A DNA stretch of 64,000 bases, from positions 1 through 64,000 of the forward strand of contig SYGM01000090.1 of NCBI GenBank assembly GCA_005799545.1. The letters are read 5' to 3'. The notes under the pieces were generated by a model. That model saw only the letters and a program-made list of their open reading frames with translations, searched no databases and had not been told where the DNA came from. Positions 1-10,035 of the stretch are shown here, piece by piece. Positions within the stretch are counted from its first letter, which is position 1. Each line of letters begins with the position of its first letter. The translations under genes and the position numbers were made by a program. Source of the stretch: Planctomycetia bacterium (lineage in GTDB: Bacteria; Planctomycetota; UBA1135; GCA-002686595).

Positions 1-897
1 GACAAGCCGGTGATCCTGCAGCTGCTGGAGATCCCCGACGAGAAGGCCATGAGCGCGCTCAAGGGCGTCGCGATGGAGCTGGAGGACTGCGCCTTCCCGC
101 TGCTCGAGGGCATGGTGCTGACCAGCGATCTCAACACGGCCTTCAAGGACGTCAACTGGGCGCTTCTGATCGGCAGCCGCCCGCGCGGTCCCGGCATGGA
201 GCGCAATGACCTGATCAAGGTCAACGGACCGATCTTCGTGGGTCAGGGCCGCGCCATCAACGACCACGCGGCGAAGAACGTGCGCGTGGCCGTCGTCGGC
301 AACCCGTGCAACACCAACTGCCTGATCGCGATGCACGCCGCCAAGGACCTGCCTCGCGAGCGGTTCACCGCGCTGACGCGCCTCGACCAGAATCGCGCGC
401 AGAGCCAGCTCGCGATCAAGGCCGGCGTGCACACCACGGCTGTGACCCACACCACGATCTGGGGCAACCACTCGGCCACGCAGGTGCCTGACTTCTTCAA
501 CACGAAGATCAACGGGAAGAGCGCGGCGCAGGTCATCACCGACGAAGCCTGGCTCAAGGGCGACTTCTTCAAGACCGTGCAGCAGCGCGGCGCGTCGATC
601 ATCGCGGCGCGCGGGGCTTCGAGCGCGTTCTCGGCGGCCAATGCGCTGGTGGACCATGTGCGCGACCTGCACTGCGCCACCCCGGCCGGCCAGTGGAATT
701 CAGTCTGCGTCGTGTCCGATGGCAGCTACGGCCAGACCGAAGGCCTGATCACGAGCTTCCCCGTCACCAGCGACGGCAAGGGTGGCTGGAGCATCGTGCG
801 AGGCCTCGAAGTGACCCCGTTCATCAAGGAGAAGATCGCCCTGACCGTCAAGGAGCTCGAAGGCGAGCGCGCGGTCGTCGCGGATCTGCTGAAGTGA
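1..897 (+). CDS. mdh: Malate dehydrogenase, 5'-truncated by the window edge
   Basis: Open from base 1 ([38 protein letters not shown]...), [27 protein letters not shown] motifs; TGA stop. Confidence 0.95.
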   Translation, partial: DKPVILQLLEIPDEKAMSALKGVAMELEDCAFPLLEGMVLTSDLNTAFKDVNWALLIGSRPRGPGMERNDLIKVNGPIFVGQGRAINDHAAKNVRVAVVGNPCNTNCLIAMHAAKDLPRERFTALTRLDQNRAQSQLAIKAGVHTTAVTHTTIWGNHSATQVPDFFNTKINGKSAAQVITDEAWLKGDFFKTVQQRGASIIAARGASSAFSAANALVDHVRDLHCATPAGQWNSVCVVSDGSYGQTEGLITSFPVTSDGKGGWSIVRGLEVTPFIKEKIALTVKELEGERAVVADLLK

Positions 898-958
898 GAT
901 CAACGGCGCGGCACCGTCAGGGTGCCGCTGGGTGCCGCAGGGATCAACGTCTGCGACA

Positions 959-2434
959 TCAACAGGGCGCGGGCTTTTCGGCCGCGGCGGCGGTGCCGCT
1001 GAGGCCGTAGGGGCTGGCGCCCTCGATCTTGACATCGATCTCCAGCCCCACCCACTCCGAAGGACCAGGGAAAGAGACGATCAGGCCGTGGATCGTGCGG
1101 CCGAGCAGCTCTCCCTCGCGCTTCTCGCTCGTGCCTTCCACGAAGGTGCGGCGCACGGAACCGACGTGGCTGGAGTGGCGCCGCAGGCCCGTTTCGGCGG
1201 ACAACGCCAGCATGCGCTGGTTGCGCTCCTTCTTGATTTCCTCAGGCACATCATCGACGAGCGTCTCGGCGGCATGCGTGCTCGGACGCGGTGAGTACTT
1301 GAAGATGTAGTTGATGACGAAGCCCTGCTCCGCGAGCAGCGCTTCGCTGCTCGCATGGTCTTGCGCGCTCTCGCCGGGGAAGCCGACGATCCAGTCGGAG
1401 GCGAGCTCGATGTCGGGCACCTGTGCGCGGAGGATCTCCGTGCGCTTGCGGAACAGCTCCACGTTGTAGCCGCGCTTCATCGCGCGCAGGATCGGGTCGG
1501 AACCCGACTGGGCCGGAAGCGGCAGGAAACGCTCGACCTTGGAGCACTGCGCGATCGCCTCCGCCAGCGCAGGCGTCACATAGGAGGGATGCAGCGTGAT
1601 CAGGCGGATGCGCACAAGGCCTTCGATTTCCTGCAGTGCGCAGAGCAGGTCCGCGAGGCTGGCGCGACCCTGGCGCCCGCGCAGCTGCGGCTCACCGGGG
1701 GCGGGCGCGGAAAAATCCTCGCCGTAGCTGTTGACCGTCTGCCCCAGCAGCGTGATCACGCGCACGCCCTTCTCGACGAAGGCGCGCGCCTCGCGCACCA
1801 GATGCTCAATCGGATAGCTCATGACGCGCCCGCGCACCGACGGGACGATGCAGTAGGTGCAGTTGAGGTCGCAGCCGCGCATCACGGTGAGATAGGCGTG
1901 CAGGCCGCCGTCCCAGGGCTCATCAGTGCGATCGATGGCTACCGGATCGTCCATCTCCAGCGCCAGCACGCGCGCCGCGGACTTGCGCGCGCCCGGCTTG
2001 TCGGAGCGGGCCTCACGGTGGCGCAGCACCTCCTCGACGAGCGCAGGCAGCCGCGCGAACTGGCGCGTGCCCGCGACCAGATCCACGTGTCCGGCGCGCT
2101 CAAAGATCTCTTCGCCCACGCGCTGCGCCATGCAGCCCATCACGCCGACGACCAGATCCGGACGAGCTTCCTTGGCGCGCTTGAGCTCCCCCACCCAGGA
2201 CCAGGTGCGGTCTTCGGCGTGTTCACGCACCGAGCAGGTGTTGAACAGCACCACGTCGGCGTCCTGCATGTCCGCCGTGATCGCATAGCCCTCGCGGCGA
2301 AAGCGACCTTCGGCGAGCAGCGAGTCGTACTTGTTCATCTGGCAGCCGAAGGTCACCACGTGGACCTTGCGGGCACTGTCCTGACCGCTGGCCTGCGGAT
2401 CGCGATCCTGTGAAGTGAAGCGGGAGATGCTCAT
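959..2434 (-). CDS. miaB: tRNA-2-methylthio-N6-dimethylallyladenosine synthase (MiaB)
   Basis: VVTFGCQMNKYDS N-terminus, radical-SAM motif GCDLNCTYCIVPSVRGR, C-terminal TRAM-like region; start set at MSISRF (2434). Confidence 0.93.
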   Translation of the reverse strand: MSISRFTSQDRDPQASGQDSARKVHVVTFGCQMNKYDSLLAEGRFRREGYAITADMQDADVVLFNTCSVREHAEDRTWSWVGELKRAKEARPDLVVGVMGCMAQRVGEEIFERAGHVDLVAGTRQFARLPALVEEVLRHREARSDKPGARKSAARVLALEMDDPVAIDRTDEPWDGGLHAYLTVMRGCDLNCTYCIVPSVRGRVMSYPIEHLVREARAFVEKGVRVITLLGQTVNSYGEDFSAPAPGEPQLRGRQGRASLADLLCALQEIEGLVRIRLITLHPSYVTPALAEAIAQCSKVERFLPLPAQSGSDPILRAMKRGYNVELFRKRTEILRAQVPDIELASDWIVGFPGESAQDHASSEALLAEQGFVINYIFKYSPRPSTHAAETLVDDVPEEIKKERNQRMLALSAETGLRRHSSHVGSVRRTFVEGTSEKREGELLGRTIHGLIVSFPGPSEWVGLEIDVKIEGASPYGLSGTAAAAEKPAPC

Positions 2435-2535
2435 GGGCGCCGATGGAGGCGAAAGATTGTGCCAGAAGCGCGGGAGCGAGGCCACCCGACCCCGTTCGGA
2501 ATGCGGAGGTACGGTTTCGAGGAGGTCCTTCGCGT

Positions 2536-3645
2536 TTGTCGCCGATCCGTCTGCGTGCTTGCCTGCTGCTCGTGTGCCTGGCAGTGCTCAGCGCCTGCCA
2601 GAGTGCGCCCAGAGCGCGCGTGCAGAGCGCCCGCTTTGACGTTCGTGCCGGCGAGCGGGCCGTGGCGGAAAAGATTTCCAGAGCCTGCGAGGAGCTCGCG
2701 CCCCGGCTGGTGGAGCTGGTTCCCGACACCGAGCTGCCGGAGCTCTCCGTGTGGATTCAGGAACTGCCGACGCTGTACGAGTTCCCGCTGACCACGCTGC
2801 CGGAAGCGGACGGGTTCTACGCGCCGGATCACCGTCGCATCCACCTGCGACAGTCCGCACCCGATCTGGAGCGCACGTTGGCTCACGAGATGGTCCACGC
2901 CGCACTCGGGCCGAGCTGGTCTTCGCTGCCCGGCACGATCGAAGAGGGCCTGTGCGATGCCGTCTCGGTCGAGCTGCTGCCTCAGAGCCGCGCGCGAGTG
3001 CGTGCCGGTCGCTACTGCGCCGCGGCCTTCGGCTTGGGCGGCCTGCGTCTTTCCTTGCACATCCGCACCGACGCGCTCGTCAGCCCGGATGGGCTCACAC
3101 GCGAGCTTGAAGCACGCGTGCGCCTCGAAGGCGAGCGGCGCGAGAGCGTGGATCCGATGAGCGTCTTCGAAGCTCAGGCCGGCTCCGCCTCGACCAAGCT
3201 CTCGGTCTCCCGCAAGAAGGCGCTCTACGGCTACGCCGACCTGATCGTGGACCGCATTCTGGAAAGACGCGGGTACGCCGGCCTGCACAGAATCGCCACC
3301 ACGGCGCGCCAGCAGGGCCGCACTCAGATTCCCAGGCAATGGCTGCTCGATGCGGCCGAGTTGACCCGGGATCCGGAGAGCTGGCAGCAGGCGCTGCTCG
3401 AGGGCCTTGGCCCGCAGGAACTCGAGGAACTCGTGCGCATGCAGCCGATGCTGCTCGGCGACATGCTGGTCGAGTTTCTGCTGCCGCTGCCGCAGGGCGC
3501 GGACCTCGATGCGCTGCTGGCCGGAACGAGCATGACGATCTGCGCACAGCCCGAAGCTGCGAGCATCAACCTGCTCGCGATCCCGGAGTTCCGCCACAGC
3601 GTGCGCGCACGCCTGGCGAGGCTTCAGGACAAGGCCGACTCGTAG
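2536..3645 (+). CDS. Predicted lipoprotein, putative zinc-metallopeptidase-like (HEMVHAALG)
   Basis: Probable TTG start preceded by GAGGAGG; lipobox-like LAVLSAC; LAHEMVHAALGPSWSSLPGTIEEGLCD resembles a gluzincin HExxH...E arrangement. Confidence 0.6.
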   Translation: MSPIRLRACLLLVCLAVLSACQSAPRARVQSARFDVRAGERAVAEKISRACEELAPRLVELVPDTELPELSVWIQELPTLYEFPLTTLPEADGFYAPDHRRIHLRQSAPDLERTLAHEMVHAALGPSWSSLPGTIEEGLCDAVSVELLPQSRARVRAGRYCAAAFGLGGLRLSLHIRTDALVSPDGLTRELEARVRLEGERRESVDPMSVFEAQAGSASTKLSVSRKKALYGYADLIVDRILERRGYAGLHRIATTARQQGRTQIPRQWLLDAAELTRDPESWQQALLEGLGPQELEELVRMQPMLLGDMLVEFLLPLPQGADLDALLAGTSMTICAQPEAASINLLAIPEFRHSVRARLARLQDKADS

Positions 3646-4460
3646 TAGCGGAACGAGCGGCGCCACCAGCGCATGACCAGCACGGTGAAGGCCAGGAAGA
3701 ACAGCGTGTAGAGCGCCGCGAAGCCCGGCCCGATGCGCCCGAGCACCAGGGCGGCCGGGAAATAGCTCCAGGTCGCCACGGGGATCAGCCAAAGCAGGAA
3801 CTGGGCCAGGCGTCGCGGGTAGACATCGATCGGACGATCGGCCGTCTCGATCGAGAGCAGCATGAACAGGCGCGACAGGTCGCTGTTGAGAAAGCGGAAC
3901 TCGAGGATCGAGAACAGCACGGCGAGCGTCACGCGTCCCAGCCAGGTCAGCAGGATCGCCCACACAAACAGGCCGAGCGTCGCCGGGTCCAGGGCATGGC
4001 CGGCGCTGACCCAGGCCCAGACCAGGTAACTCAGCGCGATCAGCATGTTGAGACAGGCCTCCGGGCTGAAGCGCTGGAAGAAATACACCAGCACCGGATG
4101 CGCGGGCCGCAGGCGCAGGCTGTCGAGCCGCCCGTCCTTCAGCTCGGCACTGAAGAACCAGGCGGCACCCAGCCAGATCATGTGGAATGCGTCCGAGACG
4201 AAGACCATGCCCAGAAACACGCGCATGTCCGCACGCGACCAGCCTTCAATCGAGTCCACGCTGTTGTAGAGGAACTCGAAGGTCAGGATGTGCACCAGAT
4301 AGAACACGCAGTCCATCACGACCTGATTGATGAACTCCACGCGGAACTCCGCGCGTCGCGCGAGTCCCGCGCGCGCGTACTGCCCAAGGATCGAGGCGTG
4401 CTGGGCGAAGCGGGACTTCACATGCCGCTCCCGCCGTAGCGCGCCAGACCGCGCTTCCAC
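3624..4460 (-). CDS. ABC-2 type transporter permease subunit
   Basis: Multi-TM protein of ABC-2 family pattern; overlaps the next permease gene; part of a 3-gene ABC cluster. The start may be internal near 4421. Confidence 0.82.
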   Translation of the reverse strand: MEARSGALRRERHVKSRFAQHASILGQYARAGLARRAEFRVEFINQVVMDCVFYLVHILTFEFLYNSVDSIEGWSRADMRVFLGMVFVSDAFHMIWLGAAWFFSAELKDGRLDSLRLRPAHPVLVYFFQRFSPEACLNMLIALSYLVWAWVSAGHALDPATLGLFVWAILLTWLGRVTLAVLFSILEFRFLNSDLSRLFMLLSIETADRPIDVYPRRLAQFLLWLIPVATWSYFPAALVLGRIGPGFAALYTLFFLAFTVLVMRWWRRSFRYYESALS

Positions 4461-5239
4461 ACCACTCGCCGCAGCGGTTCGAGCACGGTGATGCTGACCC
4501 CGATCACTGCCAGGCCGGTCCAGACATCGCTCACGGGTCGTTCGCCGAGCAGAATCTCCGCCGGTCCGGCGATCGACCAGTACGGAAAGCCGTACTCAAG
4601 CGCGCGCGCCAGCGGTTCGGGCATCCACGACAAGGGCAGCATCACCCCGGCCAGGAACATCGTCACGAAGCGCGTCATCACGAGCAGCGTCCAGACCACT
4701 TCCAGCCAGAAGGCGATCGAGTTGAGCAGGAAGTACAGCAGCAGGAAGCAGTAGCTGCCCGCCAGGGCCAGCACGAGCGCCGCCAGCAGCGCCTCAGGGG
4801 CCACGGGCAGCGGCCAGACGCCCGGCAGCAGCAGCGCGCCGCCGATGCCCAGCAATGCCGCCACGCCGGTCTGCGTGATGCTGAACTGCACGTAACGCGC
4901 CAGCGCCAGCGTGAAGCAACGCATGGGCATCACCAGGTACTTGGTGACATAGCCCTGGAAAATCTGTTCGGCCAGATCGAGCATCCGATCGTGAAAGATC
5001 AGGCCCTCGATCCAGGCCACGGCGATCAGGTAGCGCACCGTGCCGTCGAGATCGCGTCCGCCGAGCTCCGTCGCGCCCTGCGCGGCGAACACGGCCTGAA
5101 ACATGAAGATCGTCAGCAGTGGCCGCAGCAGGGCGCGAGCGATCTCGCGCACGAAGAAGCCCATGCGCCACGCAGTCACCTTCTTGAGCTCGTAGAGCGT
5201 CGCCTGCAGCAGCAGGGCCACCTGCGGATGGACGGCCAC
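4418..5239 (-). CDS. ABC-2 type transporter permease subunit
   Basis: Multi-TM protein next to the ATPase gene; ABC-2 pattern. Confidence 0.82.
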   Translation of the reverse strand: MAVHPQVALLLQATLYELKKVTAWRMGFFVREIARALLRPLLTIFMFQAVFAAQGATELGGRDLDGTVRYLIAVAWIEGLIFHDRMLDLAEQIFQGYVTKYLVMPMRCFTLALARYVQFSITQTGVAALLGIGGALLLPGVWPLPVAPEALLAALVLALAGSYCFLLLYFLLNSIAFWLEVVWTLLVMTRFVTMFLAGVMLPLSWMPEPLARALEYGFPYWSIAGPAEILLGERPVSDVWTGLAVIGVSITVLEPLRRVVWKRGLARYGGSGM

Positions 5240-5242
5240 GCG

Positions 5243-6289
5243 TCAGCCCTCACCCTCGCGCTGGAACAGCTCCCGCACCAGCACATCCAGCGGCGTGCGC
5301 TCGATCGCCAGATCGCGCACCGCGAGCCGCGCGAAGACCTGCGCGAGGAAGGGCTGCACGCGAGCCGCGGGCACGGCGAAGGACAGGGCGCCCGCGGAGC
5401 TGCGCAAGAGTTGCACATCCGCACCGCACAGCTCGGCCAGCACGGCGGGATCGGGCTCTGCGGCATGCGGCTCCAGATGCAGCTCGATGGCGCGCTTTTC
5501 GAAGAGCCGCTCGCGCAGCTTGACGAGATCGCCATCGTACAGCAGCCGCCCCTCGCTCAGGATCAGCAGCCGCCGGCAGGTGTTCTCGATGTCCTCCATG
5601 TCGTGGCTCGAGAGCACGATCGTGGCTCCCTGCTCGCGGTTGATCTCGCTCAGGATGGTGCGGATCTCCTCGCGGGAAACGAGATCGAGTCCGATCGTCG
5701 GCTCGTCGAGAAACACCAGCTGAGGCCGGTGCAGGAATGCGCCGAGGATCTCCATGCGCATGCGCTGGCCCAGCGAGAGGTGCCGCAGGGGTATGCGCAG
5801 CTGCTCCGTGACCGCCAGGCGGCGCGCGAGCTGTTCCAGCCGCAAGTCGAAGTCGCTCTTCTCGACGCGGTAGATCTCCCGCAGCAGCAGGAACGAATCG
5901 AGCGGCGCCAGATCCCACCACAGCTGGGAGCGCTGCCCCATCACGATCGAGAGTCGCGACTTGGCTGCATCGGAGAGCTCGAAGGAGGGCTCGCCGAACA
6001 GCTCGCTCCGGCCCTGCGTGGCCGGCACGATGCCCGTCAGCACCTTGACCAGCGTGGTCTTGCCCGCTCCGTTGGCGCCGATCAGGCCTACGAACTCACC
6101 CGCCTCGATCGAGAGATCGATGCCGCGCAGCGCGGGCACCTCGATGGTTTCGCGCGCCACGAAGGAGCGCAGGAGTCCGCGCATTCCGGGATCGCGCCGG
6201 TGCGTCTGGAAGACCTTCTGCAGGCCTTGGCAGCGCAGCACCGGCTGGCCGACGGGAGCCTTGCCTGAATGCTCAGCCCTGGATGTCAT
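5243..6289 (-). CDS. ABC transporter ATP-binding protein
   Basis: Walker A GANGAGKTTLVK, signature LSLGQRMRME, Walker B LVFLDEPTIGLD. Confidence 0.93.
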   Translation of the reverse strand: MTSRAEHSGKAPVGQPVLRCQGLQKVFQTHRRDPGMRGLLRSFVARETIEVPALRGIDLSIEAGEFVGLIGANGAGKTTLVKVLTGIVPATQGRSELFGEPSFELSDAAKSRLSIVMGQRSQLWWDLAPLDSFLLLREIYRVEKSDFDLRLEQLARRLAVTEQLRIPLRHLSLGQRMRMEILGAFLHRPQLVFLDEPTIGLDLVSREEIRTILSEINREQGATIVLSSHDMEDIENTCRRLLILSEGRLLYDGDLVKLRERLFEKRAIELHLEPHAAEPDPAVLAELCGADVQLLRSSAGALSFAVPAARVQPFLAQVFARLAVRDLAIERTPLDVLVRELFQREGEG

Positions 6290-6800
6290 CCTGCCAGTAG
6301 TACACGCCTCGCTGTCCGCTGGTCTCCTCCACCGAGAGGCGCAGCCGGATCAGCTGCGCTTCCGGGAAATGCCCGCGCAGCCGCTGGCGGAGCTCGCGCC
6401 CGAACCACGCTGCGAGATTCTCCGAAGAGGTGTTGTTGATCGGCAGCAGGATCACATCTTCGCGCGGGGCCGCGTAGTAGCGATCCAGATAGCGCACCTC
6501 GACGATGCCGTCCTCGCGCTCCGAGGCCCGCAGCACCGGGTGCTCGGCGGCCACCAGCCAGTGCTCATCCAGCCAGTCGCACAGCTCCCGCACGACGGGC
6601 TTCACCAGCTTGAAGTCCAGCACCAGCCCGTGCTCCGTCAGCCGCCCCTCGATCTCGCAGGTGACGCGGTAGTTGTGGCCGTGCAGGCGCTCGGCAGATC
6701 CGTCCGGAAAGATCAGGAAGTGGGCGGCCGAGAACTTGAAGTTCTCCTTGGAGAGATCGATGGCCCAGCGCTCGCTGGGCATGGACGCAGGATTGGGCAT
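6273..6800 (-). CDS. 6-pyruvoyl-tetrahydropterin synthase / 6-carboxytetrahydropterin synthase family (QueD-like)
   Basis: FSAAHFL, RLHGHNYRV zinc-ligand motifs, DFKLVKPVVRELCDWLDEHWL. Confidence 0.85.
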   Translation of the reverse strand: MPNPASMPSERWAIDLSKENFKFSAAHFLIFPDGSAERLHGHNYRVTCEIEGRLTEHGLVLDFKLVKPVVRELCDWLDEHWLVAAEHPVLRASEREDGIVEVRYLDRYYAAPREDVILLPINNTSSENLAAWFGRELRQRLRGHFPEAQLIRLRLSVEETSGQRGVYYWQDDIQG

Positions 6801-6872
6801 GGTCGGAGAGCGTACGGGAAAAAGGCCGGGGGTGCGAACCGCGTGGCGGAACTGCTAGTCTCTTCGCGTCCC

Positions 6873-7739
6873 ATGCAGCACCAGACGCGACCCGCCCCGA
6901 CGCGCGAAGCCTTGACGCGCACCGTGCATCCCAAGGGCCTTGATCTGGACTTCGAGATCCTCGCAGCCGACACGATCATCGGTCCGGCGATCGAGCGGGG
7001 CTCGTGGGAAGATCACGAGAGCGCGCTGTTCCGCGCCCATCTGCGGCCCGGGGCGCGCGTGCTCGATCTGGGCGCCAACATCGGCTGGTTCAGCACACTG
7101 GCCGTGCTCGCAGGTGCACAGGTCGAGGCCTTCGAGCCTGTTCCGCACATCGCCGATGTCTGCGCGCGCAATCTGGAGCGCGCCAATGCCCGCGGTCCGG
7201 GGCGTGCGCGCCTGCACCGCGTGGCCGCTTCCTCCGCGCCCGGCAAGGCCTGGATCGCACTGGGCAGCGGCAACTGCGGCGACAACCGCGTGCTCGATGC
7301 GGGCAAGGATCGCCCGGCCGACATGGGCAGCGGCGAGCGTGTCGAGATCGAGCTCGGCACGGTCGATGCGCGCGCGCCCGGTCGCTACGACATCATCAAG
7401 ATCGACACGCAAGGCTCGGAGTGGCTGGCACTCCGCGGCATGAGCGACAGCCTCGCCATGAGTCCATCCGTGGCACTGCTGCTGGAGTTCTGGCCCTACG
7501 CGCTGCGCGGTGCCAAGCCCGAGGAATTGCTGCAGTACCTCGCCCGCGAGGGCTTCGTGCTCGGCAAGGCCACCGCGGCCCCGTATCCGATGCCGCCGGA
7601 GCGCATCCTCAAGCAGGCTCTGGCGCGCGATCCGGTGCGCGGCGGACTCGATCTCTACGGCGTGCGAGGCCGGCCCTTCCATGTTCTGGGCACTTCCGCG
7701 CGCCTCAAGGGCATGTGGCGCTGCTGGCGCGAGGATTGA
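6873..7739 (+). CDS. FkbM-family methyltransferase
   Basis: ARVLDLGANIGWFS SAM-binding motif, VEAFEPVPHIADVCARNLE, IDTQGSEWLALRGM. Start at MQHQTRP; the longer supplied ORF (5961) reads through antisense sequence. Confidence 0.82.
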   Translation: MQHQTRPAPTREALTRTVHPKGLDLDFEILAADTIIGPAIERGSWEDHESALFRAHLRPGARVLDLGANIGWFSTLAVLAGAQVEAFEPVPHIADVCARNLERANARGPGRARLHRVAASSAPGKAWIALGSGNCGDNRVLDAGKDRPADMGSGERVEIELGTVDARAPGRYDIIKIDTQGSEWLALRGMSDSLAMSPSVALLLEFWPYALRGAKPEELLQYLAREGFVLGKATAAPYPMPPERILKQALARDPVRGGLDLYGVRGRPFHVLGTSARLKGMWRCWRED

Positions 7740-7742
7740 GCG

Positions 7743-8654
7743 ATGCGCTTGATTGATTTTCACTCCCACTGGTTCTCCCGTACTTTCTTCGAGACGCTCG
7801 CGGCCCAGTCTCCGCTGCCCGGCAGCGTCGAAGAGAAGCTGGCCTTCGTCAGCTCGAAGACCGGCATCGAAATTCCCGACCCCGATCCGGCCGTCCATGG
7901 CCGGCGCTGGCTGGCAGAAATGGATCGCCACGGCGTCGAGCACCTGTGCGCCTTTGCCAGCCTGCCCGAAGAGGCGGGCGTGGTGGCCGCCGCGGCCGCG
8001 GCCACCCCGCAGCGGCTGAGCGCCTTCACGCTGATCAACCCGCGCACGGAGGGCATCACGGCGCGGCTGGAGACGCTGCTGGGTACGCAGGGACTCAAGG
8101 GCGTGCTGCTGTTCCCCGCCCTGCACGGTTACTCGCCCGATGATCCCGCTCTCGCGCCGGTGTTCGACGTGCTCGCTCGCCACGAGAGCATCGTCTACGC
8201 GCACTGCGGGCAGTTCAGCGTGCGCCTGCGCACGCTGCTGGGTCTGCCCGGCGCGCGCGATCTGCGTCATGCCGACCCCCTGCGCCTGGTGCCGCTGGCG
8301 CACGCCTGGCCGCGCATTCGCTTCGTGATCCCGCACTTCGGGGCGGGATTCCTGCGTGAAACGCTGATGGCCGGCGCACAGGCGGGCAATCTCTACACCG
8401 ACACCTCCTCTTCGCACAGCTGGCTGGCGACGCAATGCCCGCGCCCGACGCTGGCGCAGGTCTTCGAGAGCACGCTCGCCGCCTTCGGGCCTGAGCGCGT
8501 GCTGTTCGGCACGGACTCCACGACCTTCCCCACCGGCTGGCAGCGCGCGCGCTTCGAGGAACAGCAGGCCGCGCTGAAGCAGGCGGGGGCCGCTCCCGCC
8601 GTGATGGAGCGCGTGTTCGCGCTCAACGCCCGGACTCTGCTGCGGCTGTCATGA
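7743..8654 (+). CDS. Amidohydrolase-family metal-dependent hydrolase
   Basis: IDFHSHWF N-terminal metal motif, RIRFVIPHFGAGFLRE, NLYTDTSS, VLFGTDSTTFP. Confidence 0.82.
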   Translation: MRLIDFHSHWFSRTFFETLAAQSPLPGSVEEKLAFVSSKTGIEIPDPDPAVHGRRWLAEMDRHGVEHLCAFASLPEEAGVVAAAAAATPQRLSAFTLINPRTEGITARLETLLGTQGLKGVLLFPALHGYSPDDPALAPVFDVLARHESIVYAHCGQFSVRLRTLLGLPGARDLRHADPLRLVPLAHAWPRIRFVIPHFGAGFLRETLMAGAQAGNLYTDTSSSHSWLATQCPRPTLAQVFESTLAAFGPERVLFGTDSTTFPTGWQRARFEEQQAALKQAGAAPAVMERVFALNARTLLRLS

Positions 8655-10018
8655 CGCTCGAGCGACAAAGCCTCGAGTGGCTCGCGGCTGCGCTTGCACG
8701 GCTGGAACAGGGCTTGATGGACCTGCCGCCCTTCGATGGCGAGCTCGATGCCGAGGAGGCGCGCCGTTCGCGCGAGATCCTGATGGCGATCGCCGAGCGC
8801 ATGCGCGACAACTATCCCTACGCGCATCCGCTCTACGCCGGACAGATGCTGAAGCCGCCGCACCCGCTCGCGCGCGCCGCTTACCAGCTGGCGCAGTGGG
8901 TCAATCCGAACAACCACGCCCTCGACGGCGGGCGCGCGAGTTCGGCGATGGAGCGCGAGTGCGTCACGGCACTGGGCACGCTGTTCGGCATGCCGCAGGC
9001 GCTGGGACATCTCACCAGCGGGGGCACGCTCGCCAACCTTGAGGCGCTGTGGGTCTGCGGCCGCGAACGGCCTGGCCGCTGCATCGTCGGCTCGGAGCTC
9101 GCCCACTACACCCATCCGCGCATCAGCGCGGTGCTCGGTCTGGAATACGAGAGCGTTGCCGCGGATTCGCACGGCTGCATGGACATCTCGGCCCTGCGCA
9201 CGCGCCTTGAGCGTGGCGGAGTCGGAGGCATCGTCGCCACGCTGGGCACCACTTCGATCGGCTCCGTTGATCCGCTGGATGAGATCATTCCGCTTGCACG
9301 CCGACACGGTGTGCGCGTGCATGTGGATGCGGCCTACGGTGGCTACTTCACGCTTGCTTCCAAGCTCTCACCGCTGGCACGGGCTGCCTTCGATGCCATC
9401 GCGCAGGCCGACTCGATCGCGATCGATCCGCACAAGCACGGCCTGCAGCCCTACGGCTGCGGCTGCGTGCTGTTCGCCGATCCGGGCGTCGGCCGCCACT
9501 ACAAGCACGACTCGCCCTACACCTACTTCAGCTCAGCCGAGCTGCACCTGGGCGAGATCACGCTGGAGTGCTCGCGTCCGGGGGCCGCGGCCGTGGCGCT
9601 GCGCGCCACGTTGGAGCTGCTGCCGCTCGAGCGCGGCGGCGTCTTCGCAGGCCGGCTGGAGCAGTGCCTCGAGGCCGCGCGCGAGCTGCAGCGCGCACTG
9701 GAGCAGCAGACGGGTAGCTGGCGCGTGCTGATGCCGCCGGAGCTCGACATTCTGGTTTACGCCCCACAGGCCGACACGGCGAGCACGACCTCGCGGCTTT
9801 CACGGCGAGTCTTCGAGCAAGCGGCGCGGGAAGGACTGCATCTGGCGCTGACGCGCATCGACGCGCGACTGGCCTCCGCGCGCTGGCCGGATCTGGCCTG
9901 CGATGAAGCCAGCGTCACCTGCCTGCGCTCCGCCCTGATGAAGCCGGAGCACGCGATCTGGCTGCCTGCGATTCTCGAGCGCCTCGAAAGGGCACGCGAG
10001 CGCGCACAGGAGAGCTGA
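8651..10018 (+). CDS. Pyridoxal-5'-phosphate-dependent (group II) decarboxylase family protein
   Basis: HVDAAYGGYF, SIAIDPHKHGLQPYGCG (Schiff-base lysine context), TSGGTLANLEAL; ATGA overlap with the upstream amidohydrolase gene. Confidence 0.85.
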   Translation: MTLERQSLEWLAAALARLEQGLMDLPPFDGELDAEEARRSREILMAIAERMRDNYPYAHPLYAGQMLKPPHPLARAAYQLAQWVNPNNHALDGGRASSAMERECVTALGTLFGMPQALGHLTSGGTLANLEALWVCGRERPGRCIVGSELAHYTHPRISAVLGLEYESVAADSHGCMDISALRTRLERGGVGGIVATLGTTSIGSVDPLDEIIPLARRHGVRVHVDAAYGGYFTLASKLSPLARAAFDAIAQADSIAIDPHKHGLQPYGCGCVLFADPGVGRHYKHDSPYTYFSSAELHLGEITLECSRPGAAAVALRATLELLPLERGGVFAGRLEQCLEAARELQRALEQQTGSWRVLMPPELDILVYAPQADTASTTSRLSRRVFEQAAREGLHLALTRIDARLASARWPDLACDEASVTCLRSALMKPEHAIWLPAILERLERARERAQES

Positions 10019-10035
10019 TCTGTGAGTTGCCGATC

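Noticed and set aside
5961-6872. Long N-terminal part of the 592-aa plus-strand ORF ending at 7739
   Set aside because: Antisense to the ABC ATPase and QueD-like genes; the FkbM homology starts near 6873.
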